Positions 29,008-37,194 of a stretch of 64,000 nt of DNA are shown piece by piece. Below the pieces are notes generated by a model that did no database searches, was not told the DNA's origin, and was given only the letters and a program-made list of their open reading frames with translations. This DNA is from Motilimonas pumila. Lineage in GTDB: Bacteria > Pseudomonadota > Gammaproteobacteria > Enterobacterales > CBDFNC01. The stretch lies in the NCBI RefSeq assembly GCF_003596335.1, contig NZ_QZCH01000008.1, positions 62,001-126,000 of the forward strand, written 5' to 3'. Numbering within the stretch: the stretch's first letter is position 1; every line of letters begins with the position of its first letter. A program made the translations under genes and the position numbers.

Positions 29008-29770
29008 ACTCGCCATTGCACACGCGTTTTCGAAGGCGGCGCATAGCTACGACAGCATGTCTGGTTTACAGCGCGAAACCGGTCAGCACTTATTGTCAAA
29101 AGTAGCGAAACATGCAAATAAGCAGCATGAAGTGGGTTTGGACCTAGGCTGTGGCACAGGCTTTTTTGCCACCGACCTAAGCCAGCATTGCCAGCAGCTG
29201 ATTGGCTTAGACTTAGCATTAGGCATGTTGCAATATGCTAAAACGCAGCGGCCGACAGTGCGCCACTGGTTACAAGGTGATGCTGAGCATTTGCCGTTAG
29301 CCAATAACAGCCTAGACTGGGTGTTTTCCAGTTTAGCGTTGCAATGGTGCGATGATTTATCCGTCGCTTTAGCCGAGGTACATAGAGTATTAAAGCCGGG
29401 TGGAAAGCTCTTTTTTAGTACCTTGGCCGGCAAGTCTTTGTGGCAGTTGCAACATGCGTGGCGCCAAGTCGATGATTTACAGCATGTGAATGAATTTAAG
29501 ACGGAAGCAGAGCTTGCACGCATTTGCCAGAACAGCCCCTTTATGTCGGTAACCAGCCAAGTGCGTGAACAAGTGGTGCAGTACAGGCATCCGTTTCAAC
29601 TGTTGAAAGAGTTAAAAGGCATAGGTGCCAATCACGTACTTGGGAATAAACCTTCGGGGCTTGCTGGTAAAGGTAAATTCAATGCCTTGCACTTGGCCTA
29701 TCAAGAATTTAACCAAGACGGTCATTACCCGGCCAGTTATTTTGTGTTTTATGGAGAGTTGCAAAAATGA
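28997..29770 (+). CDS. bioC: Malonyl-ACP O-methyltransferase BioC
   Basis: BioC methylates malonyl-ACP to start pimelate synthesis on the fatty-acid machinery. The 257-residue protein is a class I SAM methyltransferase with motif I VGLDLGCGTGFFATDLS, LAVGM-type motif as LALGMLQYAK, and FSSLALQWCDD, all typical of BioC (E. coli 251). It overlaps bioF by 11 bp and bioD by 4 bp (ATGA). bioH, the usual partner esterase, is not in the window. Confidence 0.94.
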   Translation: MSSKLAIAHAFSKAAHSYDSMSGLQRETGQHLLSKVAKHANKQHEVGLDLGCGTGFFATDLSQHCQQLIGLDLALGMLQYAKTQRPTVRHWLQGDAEHLPLANNSLDWVFSSLALQWCDDLSVALAEVHRVLKPGGKLFFSTLAGKSLWQLQHAWRQVDDLQHVNEFKTEAELARICQNSPFMSVTSQVREQVVQYRHPFQLLKELKGIGANHVLGNKPSGLAGKGKFNALHLAYQEFNQDGHYPASYFVFYGELQK

Positions 29771-30456
29771 GTCAGCATTTGTTTATTGCCGGCACCGACA
29801 CCGATGTAGGCAAAACAGTCGTCACGCAAATACTGATGCAAGGCCTCATACAACAAGGTCACACTGTGATTGGCCATAAACCAATTGCGGCGGGTGCAGC
29901 AATGACAGCCCGAGGTTTGGAAAATGACGATGCTTTGCTTATTCAACAGGCCGCGTCAATGTCACTGCCATATGAGCAGGTTAACCCGATTGTATTTGCT
30001 GAGCCTATCGCTCCGCATATTGCCGCGGCAAAATACCAACAGCCTATCAGTTTGGCGGCGTTAGACGCCGGATTGTCAATGCTTGCGCAATACAACAGTG
30101 ACTTCACTTTTGTTGAAGGTGCGGGTGGTTGGCGTCTGCCTTTAGGCGACGATGGCTTTTTATCTGATTGGGTTATTGCTCAAAAAATGCCCGTCATCTT
30201 AGTGGTAGGCATGAAACTGGGCTGCTTGAATCATGCCATGTTAACTGCTCAGGCTATCCTTGATGACGGATTACCTTTGGTTGGTTGGGTGGCGAATACG
30301 CCAAGCGACAGCCAACAGGATTTTTATCAAGAAAACTTAGCGTACTTAAAGCAGCATATAGCGGCGCCAATGCTGGCTGAAATCGGCTACGCAAGTGATC
30401 CCTTAGCTCAAGGCGTACGCAGTTTAGATCTGTTGCCTATAACCGACTTTAGTTAA
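29767..30456 (+). CDS. bioD: Dethiobiotin synthetase BioD
   Basis: BioD forms the ureido ring of dethiobiotin from diaminopelargonate, CO2 and ATP. The 229-residue protein has the P-loop AGTDTDVGKTVV, the GHKPIAAGAA lysine region, VEGAGGWRLPL and VVGMKLGCLNHAM. It is the last gene of bioBFCD and is followed by a terminator. Confidence 0.96.
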   Translation: MSQHLFIAGTDTDVGKTVVTQILMQGLIQQGHTVIGHKPIAAGAAMTARGLENDDALLIQQAASMSLPYEQVNPIVFAEPIAPHIAAAKYQQPISLAALDAGLSMLAQYNSDFTFVEGAGGWRLPLGDDGFLSDWVIAQKMPVILVVGMKLGCLNHAMLTAQAILDDGLPLVGWVANTPSDSQQDFYQENLAYLKQHIAAPMLAEIGYASDPLAQGVRSLDLLPITDFS

Positions 30457-30486
30457 ACCAAGGTCACATAGCGTGTTTACAAGTAG

Positions 30487-30514
30487 TTAAAAGGAAGCAA
30501 AAGCTTCCTTTTAA
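30487..30514. terminator. Bidirectional terminator after bioD and the SulP gene
   Basis: TTAAAAGGAAGC and GCTTCCTTTTAA form a perfect 12-bp stem with an AAAA loop; its A/T ends supply the U-tract for either direction. Confidence 0.7.
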
Positions 30515-30532
30515 AACTCGTTGTGAGCAGGT

Positions 30533-32179
30533 TTAACTTGCAACCGCTTTTTCTAGCGCTTCTTCTCGTGACTCAACAATATTTTGCTCGCCAACAAGGT
30601 CTATGAGTCCCATGCGCTGAAATGTTTGTTGGGTTGCTGTAGAAGGGCAAGCAATAAATACTTGCTTATCATTATCTACTGCGTCTTTTACCGCATTTTC
30701 AATTGCCAGAGAAACCGTGGCGTCGATTAAAGGTACATCTGTTAAATCAAAAACAACTTTTTCAAATGCATGTATATTTTCGTGCTCACGAGCAATGGCT
30801 CTTGAAACGCCAAACATCATGGGGCCGCTAAAATACATCAGCATCACCTTACCATTACCTTTGGCAAGGGTGCTAATCTCTTCTTGAGTAAGAGGGATAC
30901 TGTCGTCAGTGTCACTGATCCGGTAGATGTTCTTCGCTTGCAGGCGACTCAGTTTTTCGATAGTAAGAATATTAGCAATAAACACCCCGATACCTACCGC
31001 TACAATCAAATCGACAAATACCGTTAACAACATGACACCATACATGATCATGGTTGCGGTCTTTGATACACGATGGGCTCGCTTTAAGAAGCTCCAATCA
31101 AGAATATTTAAACCGACTTTTATGGCAATGGCCGCGAGAACTGCAAGCGGGATGTAAGCGGTTAGGCCTGCTGCAAAAACCACTAAAATCAATAATACCA
31201 TGGCTCGAGTAATGCCAGATAAAGCGGTTCTAGCTCCGGCTTGAATATTTACCACCGTCCCCATCGTTGCGCCAGCGCCAGGTAAGCCTCCACATAAGCC
31301 AGATACCATGTTGCCAATGCCTTGCCCGATAAGCTCTTTTCTGGAGTCGTGTTCCTTACGGGTTAAGCTGTCTGCAATCACAGCAGTTAACAAGGCATCG
31401 ATACAACCTAGCGTGCCTAATACTATGCCGTCTAATACCATTTGAGTGATTTGATCAGCAGTGAAGGTGGGCAAAATCAACGAAGGAACGCCAAGGGATA
31501 CTTCGCCTATCGCTCGAATACTATCGCCACTGAACAAGGTAAGAGCGATGACTGAACCAACAATTAACGCAATCAGTTGTGGTGGTACTCTTACTGCCAA
31601 TTTTTTAGGAAACCAAAATAAAATGGCAAGGGTTATCAATCCTAACGCTAGCTCAGGCCAGCGGATTTCCGAAAGCAAAGAGGGGATAGCCGTCAGGTTT
31701 CCAACTACACCGCCCCCAGGGTTGTCATGGCCTAGTAAAGATGGCAACTGTAAAATAATCAATATTAAGCCAATACCAGACATGAAGCCGGATATAACGC
31801 TATAAGGCATTAAGGTGATGTATTTGCCTAGGTTGAGAATCCCAAGCAAAATTTGAAAGGCGCCGGCAATCATTACCACGGTAAAGGCCATTGCTAAGCC
31901 ATTTTCAGGGTTTTGCGCAACAAGATTGGTCAGTACTGCAGCCATTACTACAGTCATTGGGCCCGTCGGCTCAGAGATGAGGGTTGAAGTACCGCCAAAA
32001 AGTGCCGCGAATAAGCCAATTAGAATAGCTCCGTATAAGCCTGCTTCGGCACCTGCTCCAGAAGCAACGCCAAAAGCTAAAGCAAGTGGTAAGGAAACAA
32101 TCGCTGCCGTGACACCGCCAAATAAATCACCTCTTAGATTAGAGAGGTTAATTTCATTAAACCAACTAGCTATTACCAT
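30533..32179 (-). CDS. SulP-family anion transporter with STAS domain
   Basis: A secondary transporter of the SLC26/SulP family, whose members move sulfate, bicarbonate or dicarboxylates with sodium or protons. About 425 residues of membrane-spanning helices include the family signatures LPLALAFGVASGAGAEAGLY, GGTSTLISEPTGPMTVVMAA and GLCGGLPGAGATMGTVVNI. A cytoplasmic STAS domain follows (about 430-550, VMLMYFSGPMMFGVSRAI, VVFDLTDVPLIDATVSLAIE). I chose ATG 32179; the frame extends to a TTG at 32197 and neither has a clear ribosome-binding site. The substrate cannot be read from the sequence; BicA-like bicarbonate uptake is one option. Confidence 0.9.
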   Translation of the reverse strand: MVIASWFNEINLSNLRGDLFGGVTAAIVSLPLALAFGVASGAGAEAGLYGAILIGLFAALFGGTSTLISEPTGPMTVVMAAVLTNLVAQNPENGLAMAFTVVMIAGAFQILLGILNLGKYITLMPYSVISGFMSGIGLILIILQLPSLLGHDNPGGGVVGNLTAIPSLLSEIRWPELALGLITLAILFWFPKKLAVRVPPQLIALIVGSVIALTLFSGDSIRAIGEVSLGVPSLILPTFTADQITQMVLDGIVLGTLGCIDALLTAVIADSLTRKEHDSRKELIGQGIGNMVSGLCGGLPGAGATMGTVVNIQAGARTALSGITRAMVLLILVVFAAGLTAYIPLAVLAAIAIKVGLNILDWSFLKRAHRVSKTATMIMYGVMLLTVFVDLIVAVGIGVFIANILTIEKLSRLQAKNIYRISDTDDSIPLTQEEISTLAKGNGKVMLMYFSGPMMFGVSRAIAREHENIHAFEKVVFDLTDVPLIDATVSLAIENAVKDAVDNDKQVFIACPSTATQQTFQRMGLIDLVGEQNIVESREEALEKAVAS

Positions 32180-32197
32180 GAAGAAAGTCTTATCCAA

Positions 32198-32543
32198 TTT
32201 ATGGGTTAGTTACTGCACCAGCGCTATAGAAGAAACTTGCGTCCTAAATTCTCGCTGAGTTTTTCAAACGAGTGCTAGCATAAGGAAATTACATAATTTT
32301 ACCAGTCTAACGAGCAAGTCTGGCAGTTTTTTATCACTTTAAAGATAGAAGAGTAACGGCCGACGGATCGACGTTTCTGCTTATGTTAATGCACTTTGTG
32401 CGGTTGTTTTAATTATGTTGTTGTGGCATTCACCTGCCTATGACATTTTGTGCGGGTTTGTGGTTTTTTTAGGGCTCAAAACAGTTATTTTTACTACGCT
32501 GATAAACACGCAGTTAATCAGTTGTAAAACATTGTAAAGAAAG
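32198..32543. other. Intergenic region upstream of htpX, no gene
   Basis: No coding frame is evident in this divergent gap between the SulP gene and htpX. The only organised signal I see is the htpX promoter at its right end. Confidence 0.5.
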
Positions 32544-32572
32544 CTTGAACTTTGCGGCTTTAGACATATTAT
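32544..32572 (+). promoter_or_regulatory. htpX promoter, overlapping sigma-70 and sigma-32 matches
   Basis: TTGAAC (32545-32550) is followed after 16 nt by TATTAT (32567-32572). The same bases read as a heat-shock element: CTTGAA (32544-32549), 12 nt, then an imperfect CATAT-type -10. Transcription would start near 32579, which supports translation from ATG 32609 rather than from the frame's earlier start. htpX is a sigma-32 gene in E. coli. Confidence 0.5.
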
Positions 32573-32608
32573 GTCTCGGTGTTTTTAACCTATTGTTTGA
32601 GGCTTTTA

Positions 32609-33472
32609 ATGAAACGTATTGGTCTATTTCTGTTGACTAACTTGGCGGTGATGCTGGTATTGGGTATCGTCCTAAATATCGTTTTTGCGATGACGGGGAT
32701 CGATTCTCGTAGCATGGGCGGCATCTTGATGTTTGCCGCAGTATTTGGTTTTGGCGGCGCATTTATTTCCCTGGCCATGTCAAAGTTTATTGCCAAGCGC
32801 TCGGTTGGCGCTGTGGTCATTGAGTCTGCCAGCAATGCTCAGGAGCAATGGCTGCTAGACACAGTTGCACGTCAAGCTCAACAGGTAGGCATTGAGATGC
32901 CGGAAGTGGCGGTTTACGATAGCCCCGACATGAATGCATTTGCCACCGGTATGAAGAAAAATGATGCCTTGGTTGCTGTCAGTACCGGCTTAATGGATCA
33001 AATGACCCAAGACGAAGTGGAAGCGGTATTAGCGCACGAGGTCAGCCACATTGCCAATGGTGACATGGTCACCCTGACATTGATTCAAGGTGTGGTGAAT
33101 ACCTTTGTTTACTTCTTAGTTTCCTTGGTATCTAGCTTTATCCAATCTGCCATGAGTGATGAAGACGGTGAAGGTGGCCCAGGTTTCCTTGCCGTATTAG
33201 CTATCAATACCGTATTGCACATGGTATTTGGTGTGGCAGCCTCTGTCGTAGTGGCTTGGTTTAGCCGTAAGCGTGAATTTGCCGCTGACTCAGGTGCAAG
33301 CCAACTCGTCAATAAAGAAAAAATGATTGCGGCACTTGAGCGTTTACGTGGCGGTGAGCAAAAAGAGATGCAAGGTCAGTTTGCCGCCTTTGGTATAAAC
33401 GGCGGTTTCTCATCATTATTTTCGAGCCACCCACCACTGGAAGACAGAATTGAAGCGCTAAAAAACCAGTAG
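32609..33472 (+). CDS. htpX: Inner-membrane zinc metalloprotease HtpX
   Basis: HtpX is a heat-shock M48 protease for quality control of membrane proteins. The 287-residue chain starts [14 protein letters not shown], close to E. coli HtpX. Two N-terminal membrane helices (about 5-25 and 35-55) and two further ones (about 155-180 and 190-215) surround the catalytic domain. The zinc motif [11 protein letters not shown] has His143 and His147, with the third ligand in [14 protein letters not shown]. The upstream frame to 32579 would begin at the predicted transcription start, so ATG 32609 is preferred. Confidence 0.95.
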   Translation: MKRIGLFLLTNLAVMLVLGIVLNIVFAMTGIDSRSMGGILMFAAVFGFGGAFISLAMSKFIAKRSVGAVVIESASNAQEQWLLDTVARQAQQVGIEMPEVAVYDSPDMNAFATGMKKNDALVAVSTGLMDQMTQDEVEAVLAHEVSHIANGDMVTLTLIQGVVNTFVYFLVSLVSSFIQSAMSDEDGEGGPGFLAVLAINTVLHMVFGVAASVVVAWFSRKREFAADSGASQLVNKEKMIAALERLRGGEQKEMQGQFAAFGINGGFSSLFSSHPPLEDRIEALKNQ

Positions 33473-33484
33473 CATTTTTTCATT

Positions 33485-33509
33485 ACAGCCAGTTTAATAA
33501 ACTGGCTGT
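33485..33509 (+). terminator. htpX terminator
   Basis: ACAGCCAGTTT and AAACTGGCTGT pair as an 11-bp stem with a 3-nt loop, 12 nt after the stop; a T-run (GTTTTT) follows a few bases later. Confidence 0.7.
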
Positions 33510-33691
33510 TCATGTTTTTAAAGCAGTGATCCTCTTCTCATATTTCACCAATAACTCAAGATTCTGATTTATAGAAACATAACTTATTGTTTTTTTTAGA
33601 TTCTGTGTAATTAATATTCACTAGGCTTTTTCACTGCTGTCTGGCAAAATATGTAAAAAAAAAATAATGACAGCAGGGAAAGCTGTTTACT

Positions 33692-34666
33692 ATGCATCGA
33701 AAATCGCTCCGTCTTGCACAATCCCTCTTTATCCTATCTATTAGCTTGCTGACAGGCTGCTCTCCTGTATCTGAAACTTTACGAGTGGGCGCAGCGCCAT
33801 GGCCAGGTTTTGAACCTATGTTCTTGGCTCGTGAAATGGAGTATTTGGTTGGAAAAGATATTGCGCTTTACGAGATGACGTCTGCCAGTCACGTTGCTCA
33901 CAGCTTTGAAGCGGGTAAACTTGATGTGGCTTTTCTTTCCCTTGATGAAGCATTAACGTTAGTAACACGTGGAGTGCCACTCAAAGTAGTGGCGATTGTG
34001 GATGAGTCCGTTGGCGGTGACGCGATTATTGGTTTGCCTGGTGTTACTAAGCTTCGGCATCTAAAAGGCAAACGCATTGGCTATGAGAACAACGCGGCAG
34101 GCTCTTTATTGTTAGCTGAAGCCCTCAGTCAAGCGCGCATTGCCGCTCATGACGTTGAGCTAGTTGAAGTTAAACTTGATGAGCAAAGGCAAGAATTTCA
34201 CCGCTCGCAAATTGATGCTTTGATCACCAGCGAACCTGTGAAGCAGCAGTTGCTCGCCCTTGGTGGTGTGACCTTGTTCGACAGTAGTCGATTACCCGGT
34301 CGTATCGTTAATTTAGTCGTCGCCTCAGATCGCGCTGTCAAACGTCAAGAAGAAGCCTTGGTTGACCTGCTAAAGAGCTATTACAAGGCGCGTAAATTCC
34401 AAAAAGGGCGTCCGCAAAAAGCGACACAGTTAATGGCAATGCGTTTACAGCTCTATACCAGTGAGATGGAAAGCAGTTTACAGGGGGTTAAATTCATTGG
34501 TCAGGTCGAGTCGATGATGCGCTTAACTGGTGATAAAACTTCAGCTTTAAACTTACAAGCCCAAGAGTTGGCCGATTTAATGGTCTATCGGGGAATGCTT
34601 GACCAGGCGCCAAATTTGGACAATTTTGTATGTAGCCAAGTACTTGAAAAGGTGATTTATGAATAG
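33692..34666 (+). CDS. Periplasmic solute-binding lipoprotein (NMT1/SsuA-like)
   Basis: The 324-residue protein starts with a lipoprotein signal peptide ending LLTGC (Cys23). The remainder has the two-lobed fold of the NMT1/SsuA/TauA binding proteins: RVGAAPWPGFEPMFLARE, AHSFEAGKLDVAFLSLDEAL, LKGKRIGYENNAAGSLLL and IDALITSEPVKQQL. No permease or ATPase gene is nearby. Instead its end overlaps by 8 bp the start of a membrane GGDEF-EAL protein, which argues that it is a ligand sensor for that protein rather than a transport component, as NspS is for MbaA in Vibrio cholerae. The ligand is unknown. Confidence 0.85.
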   Translation: MHRKSLRLAQSLFILSISLLTGCSPVSETLRVGAAPWPGFEPMFLAREMEYLVGKDIALYEMTSASHVAHSFEAGKLDVAFLSLDEALTLVTRGVPLKVVAIVDESVGGDAIIGLPGVTKLRHLKGKRIGYENNAAGSLLLAEALSQARIAAHDVELVEVKLDEQRQEFHRSQIDALITSEPVKQQLLALGGVTLFDSSRLPGRIVNLVVASDRAVKRQEEALVDLLKSYYKARKFQKGRPQKATQLMAMRLQLYTSEMESSLQGVKFIGQVESMMRLTGDKTSALNLQAQELADLMVYRGMLDQAPNLDNFVCSQVLEKVIYE

Positions 34667-37160
34667 TATTCGCCAATGGTCACTGGCTTCTGTTATCCCT
34701 GCACTCTTGTTTACCTTTTTCTTTTTGCTACAAGCCATTTTTATCAGTCTAGATTACGGCAATGACAAAGCTCGCCTGCTACAAGATAGCCGCCTTGAGG
34801 TTTTGGGTAAGGTCAATCGCTTACAGCAAAGTTTGTCGGATGCTTTGATGCGCCACGATAATGCGGTGGCGGAGCGAGAACTGACTCTGGCTGCACTTGA
34901 TATCAATGTGCAAGACTTATTGGTTTTGGATGAAAACGCCGAAGTGTTGCTAGCCAATAAAATGAGTTGGAAGTATATGTTTGCCAGCTCAGTAGTCGAA
35001 CCGTTTGAGTGGGACAGTTTCTATCAAGCTCGAGACAAGAACCGATTGGCTTATCATTATGACGAGACGAAAGAGCAGATCAGGGTATACGCCCCGCTGC
35101 AATTAGCCCGCAAAGATCATAGTTTAAAGCGTAACAACACCGGCTCAATCTATTTCAGCTACTCGTTAGCTAAGCCATTTGAAAATTTGTTCATTAATAC
35201 GGTGAAGAAATCGGTTAAAACTACATTAGTAGTATTGCTTGCGATGGTTATTTTGACTTTGTTAATGCTCAAAATGATCATTCACCCACTTAATCGTTTA
35301 GTGAAGTCGGCGCATAAATTTGAAGCCGATGGTGAGTTTCACTATCATCGCCACGGCCAAGGTGAAATTGGGTTATTACAAAGCGCTTTTGCTGAAATGT
35401 CTCATAAGATGCAAGTCAACTTCCAGCAGTTAAGGGAAAGTGAGCAACGCTGGCACTATGCGCTAAGCGGTGCCAGAGACGGTGTGTGGGACTGGAATAT
35501 TGAAACCGGTAAGGTATTCTTCTCGCCGCGCTGGAAAGAGATGTTGGGCTACTCAGAAGACGAAATTGGTACGGATATTGAAGAGCTAGAATATCGTATT
35601 CACCCTGAAGAATTAGAGGCTGCATTTGGTGCCCTGAATTATCACCTGCAAGGCAAAACGCCGTTTTATGAGCATATTCACCAACTGCGTTGTAAAGATG
35701 GTACTTATTGTTGGGTGCTTGACCGCGGCAAAGTGATTGAATGGGCTGAAAATGGTCAACCATCTCGGATTATTGCCACTCACACCGACATTACAGAGTA
35801 CCGTGAAGCTCAAGAGACCGTTGCCTTTCAAGCTTTTCATGATGAAATCACCCAGTTACCAAACCGCCGCAAATTACTGGAGACGATGTCACTTGAATTA
35901 CAGCGCGCTAAACAATCAAAACAATTTGGTGGCTTGTTGTTTGTTGATCTAGACAAATTTAAGCAGGTTAATGATATTCATGGTCATGGCGCAGGCGACT
36001 TATTGCTGAAGATGGTAGGCAATCGCCTCAAGCAGACCATCGCCTCGATTGATTTTATTGCGCGTTTATCGGGTGATGAATTTGCCATCATTTTGCCGCA
36101 ATTAAGCAGTCGTCGTGACAAAGCGGCCGAGAAAGCGATGAACTTTGCACAAGAGGTAAGCCAACGCATTTCCTCACCCTTTGTTTTGCAAGGGCAGAGA
36201 ATCAACCTAACTTGTACTACTGGCATCAGTTTGTTTCCTGAAGACGGTTTATTACCCACTGAGTTACTTCGCCAAGCAGACATTGCTATGTTCCACGGTA
36301 AAGATGATGGCCGTGAAGCGATCCATTTTTTCTCTGATGAGATGGAAAGTAAGGTCCAACGGAATCACAGCCTACAACAGATGTTGCGACTGGCATTAGA
36401 GCAAGATGAAATGAAAATGTTCTTGCAACCTAAAGTCGACAATAAGGGGAATATGGTAGGTTGCGAAGCATTACTGCGCTGGCAGCAACCGCAACGTGGT
36501 TGGATTTCTCCTGAAGAGTTTGTACCCGCAGCAGAAGATTCAGGCCTTATTTTAGAGCTAGGCCAATGGGTGCTTGAGCAATCTTGCTCGGTTCTGCAGC
36601 AGTGGCAGAAAAGTGGTTTAAACGACAGGTTCTCTACTTTGTCAGTGAATGTTAGTCCTAAGCAATTTCAGCAACGTAACTTTGTGGCTGACGTTAAAGC
36701 GCTGGTGGCGAAATACCAAGTACAACCAGGGCTCCTAGAGCTTGAGATAACAGAGTCAATATTGGTGACACAGTTAGAACAAGCCGTTGAGAAAATAAAA
36801 GAGCTAAGAGCTATTGGCATCCGTTTTGCGATAGACGACTTTGGCACCGGCTATTCGTCTATGTCTTACCTCAGCACTTTACCAATAACAGCTTTGAAGA
36901 TTGACCGCTCTTTTGTGGAGAATTTAGAAACGGAGGTCAGCCAGCAAGCGATTGTATCTGCCATTATTGCGATGGCCGATCATCTTGATCTTGATGTAAT
37001 AGCTGAAGGTGTCGAAAATGTAGCCCAGCTAAGCTACCTAAAAAGTAAAGGGTGTCATTTATTTCAGGGGTACTTGTTTGGAAAAGCGTTATCAATAGAA
37101 GAGTTCAGTCAGCAACTATTTACTTCGGTAGGCCAGCCCTGCAAAGTAAAGCCGATATAA
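34659..37160 (+). CDS. Membrane c-di-GMP protein: HAMP-PAS-GGDEF-EAL
   Basis: An 833-residue signalling protein. Transmembrane helices near residues 8-32 and 188-210 enclose a periplasmic sensor of ~155 residues. Then come HAMP (about 209-260), PAS/PAC (about 262-385), GGDEF (about 395-560) and EAL (about 575-820). The cyclase motif reads SGDEF (471-475) and the inhibitory-site Arg is absent (ASID in place of RxxD). The EAL domain retains E603 (EALLRW), SVNVSPKQF, ELEITES, IDDFGTGYSS, LKIDRSFV and IAEGVE, so c-di-GMP hydrolysis is the safer prediction. It overlaps the upstream binding-protein gene by 8 bp. Whether the cyclase half is active cannot be told. Confidence 0.93.
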   Translation: MNSIRQWSLASVIPALLFTFFFLLQAIFISLDYGNDKARLLQDSRLEVLGKVNRLQQSLSDALMRHDNAVAERELTLAALDINVQDLLVLDENAEVLLANKMSWKYMFASSVVEPFEWDSFYQARDKNRLAYHYDETKEQIRVYAPLQLARKDHSLKRNNTGSIYFSYSLAKPFENLFINTVKKSVKTTLVVLLAMVILTLLMLKMIIHPLNRLVKSAHKFEADGEFHYHRHGQGEIGLLQSAFAEMSHKMQVNFQQLRESEQRWHYALSGARDGVWDWNIETGKVFFSPRWKEMLGYSEDEIGTDIEELEYRIHPEELEAAFGALNYHLQGKTPFYEHIHQLRCKDGTYCWVLDRGKVIEWAENGQPSRIIATHTDITEYREAQETVAFQAFHDEITQLPNRRKLLETMSLELQRAKQSKQFGGLLFVDLDKFKQVNDIHGHGAGDLLLKMVGNRLKQTIASIDFIARLSGDEFAIILPQLSSRRDKAAEKAMNFAQEVSQRISSPFVLQGQRINLTCTTGISLFPEDGLLPTELLRQADIAMFHGKDDGREAIHFFSDEMESKVQRNHSLQQMLRLALEQDEMKMFLQPKVDNKGNMVGCEALLRWQQPQRGWISPEEFVPAAEDSGLILELGQWVLEQSCSVLQQWQKSGLNDRFSTLSVNVSPKQFQQRNFVADVKALVAKYQVQPGLLELEITESILVTQLEQAVEKIKELRAIGIRFAIDDFGTGYSSMSYLSTLPITALKIDRSFVENLETEVSQQAIVSAIIAMADHLDLDVIAEGVENVAQLSYLKSKGCHLFQGYLFGKALSIEEFSQQLFTSVGQPCKVKPI

Positions 37161-37194
37161 TGTTTCTGGTTTAACACGTTATTTATTTTTTGCT

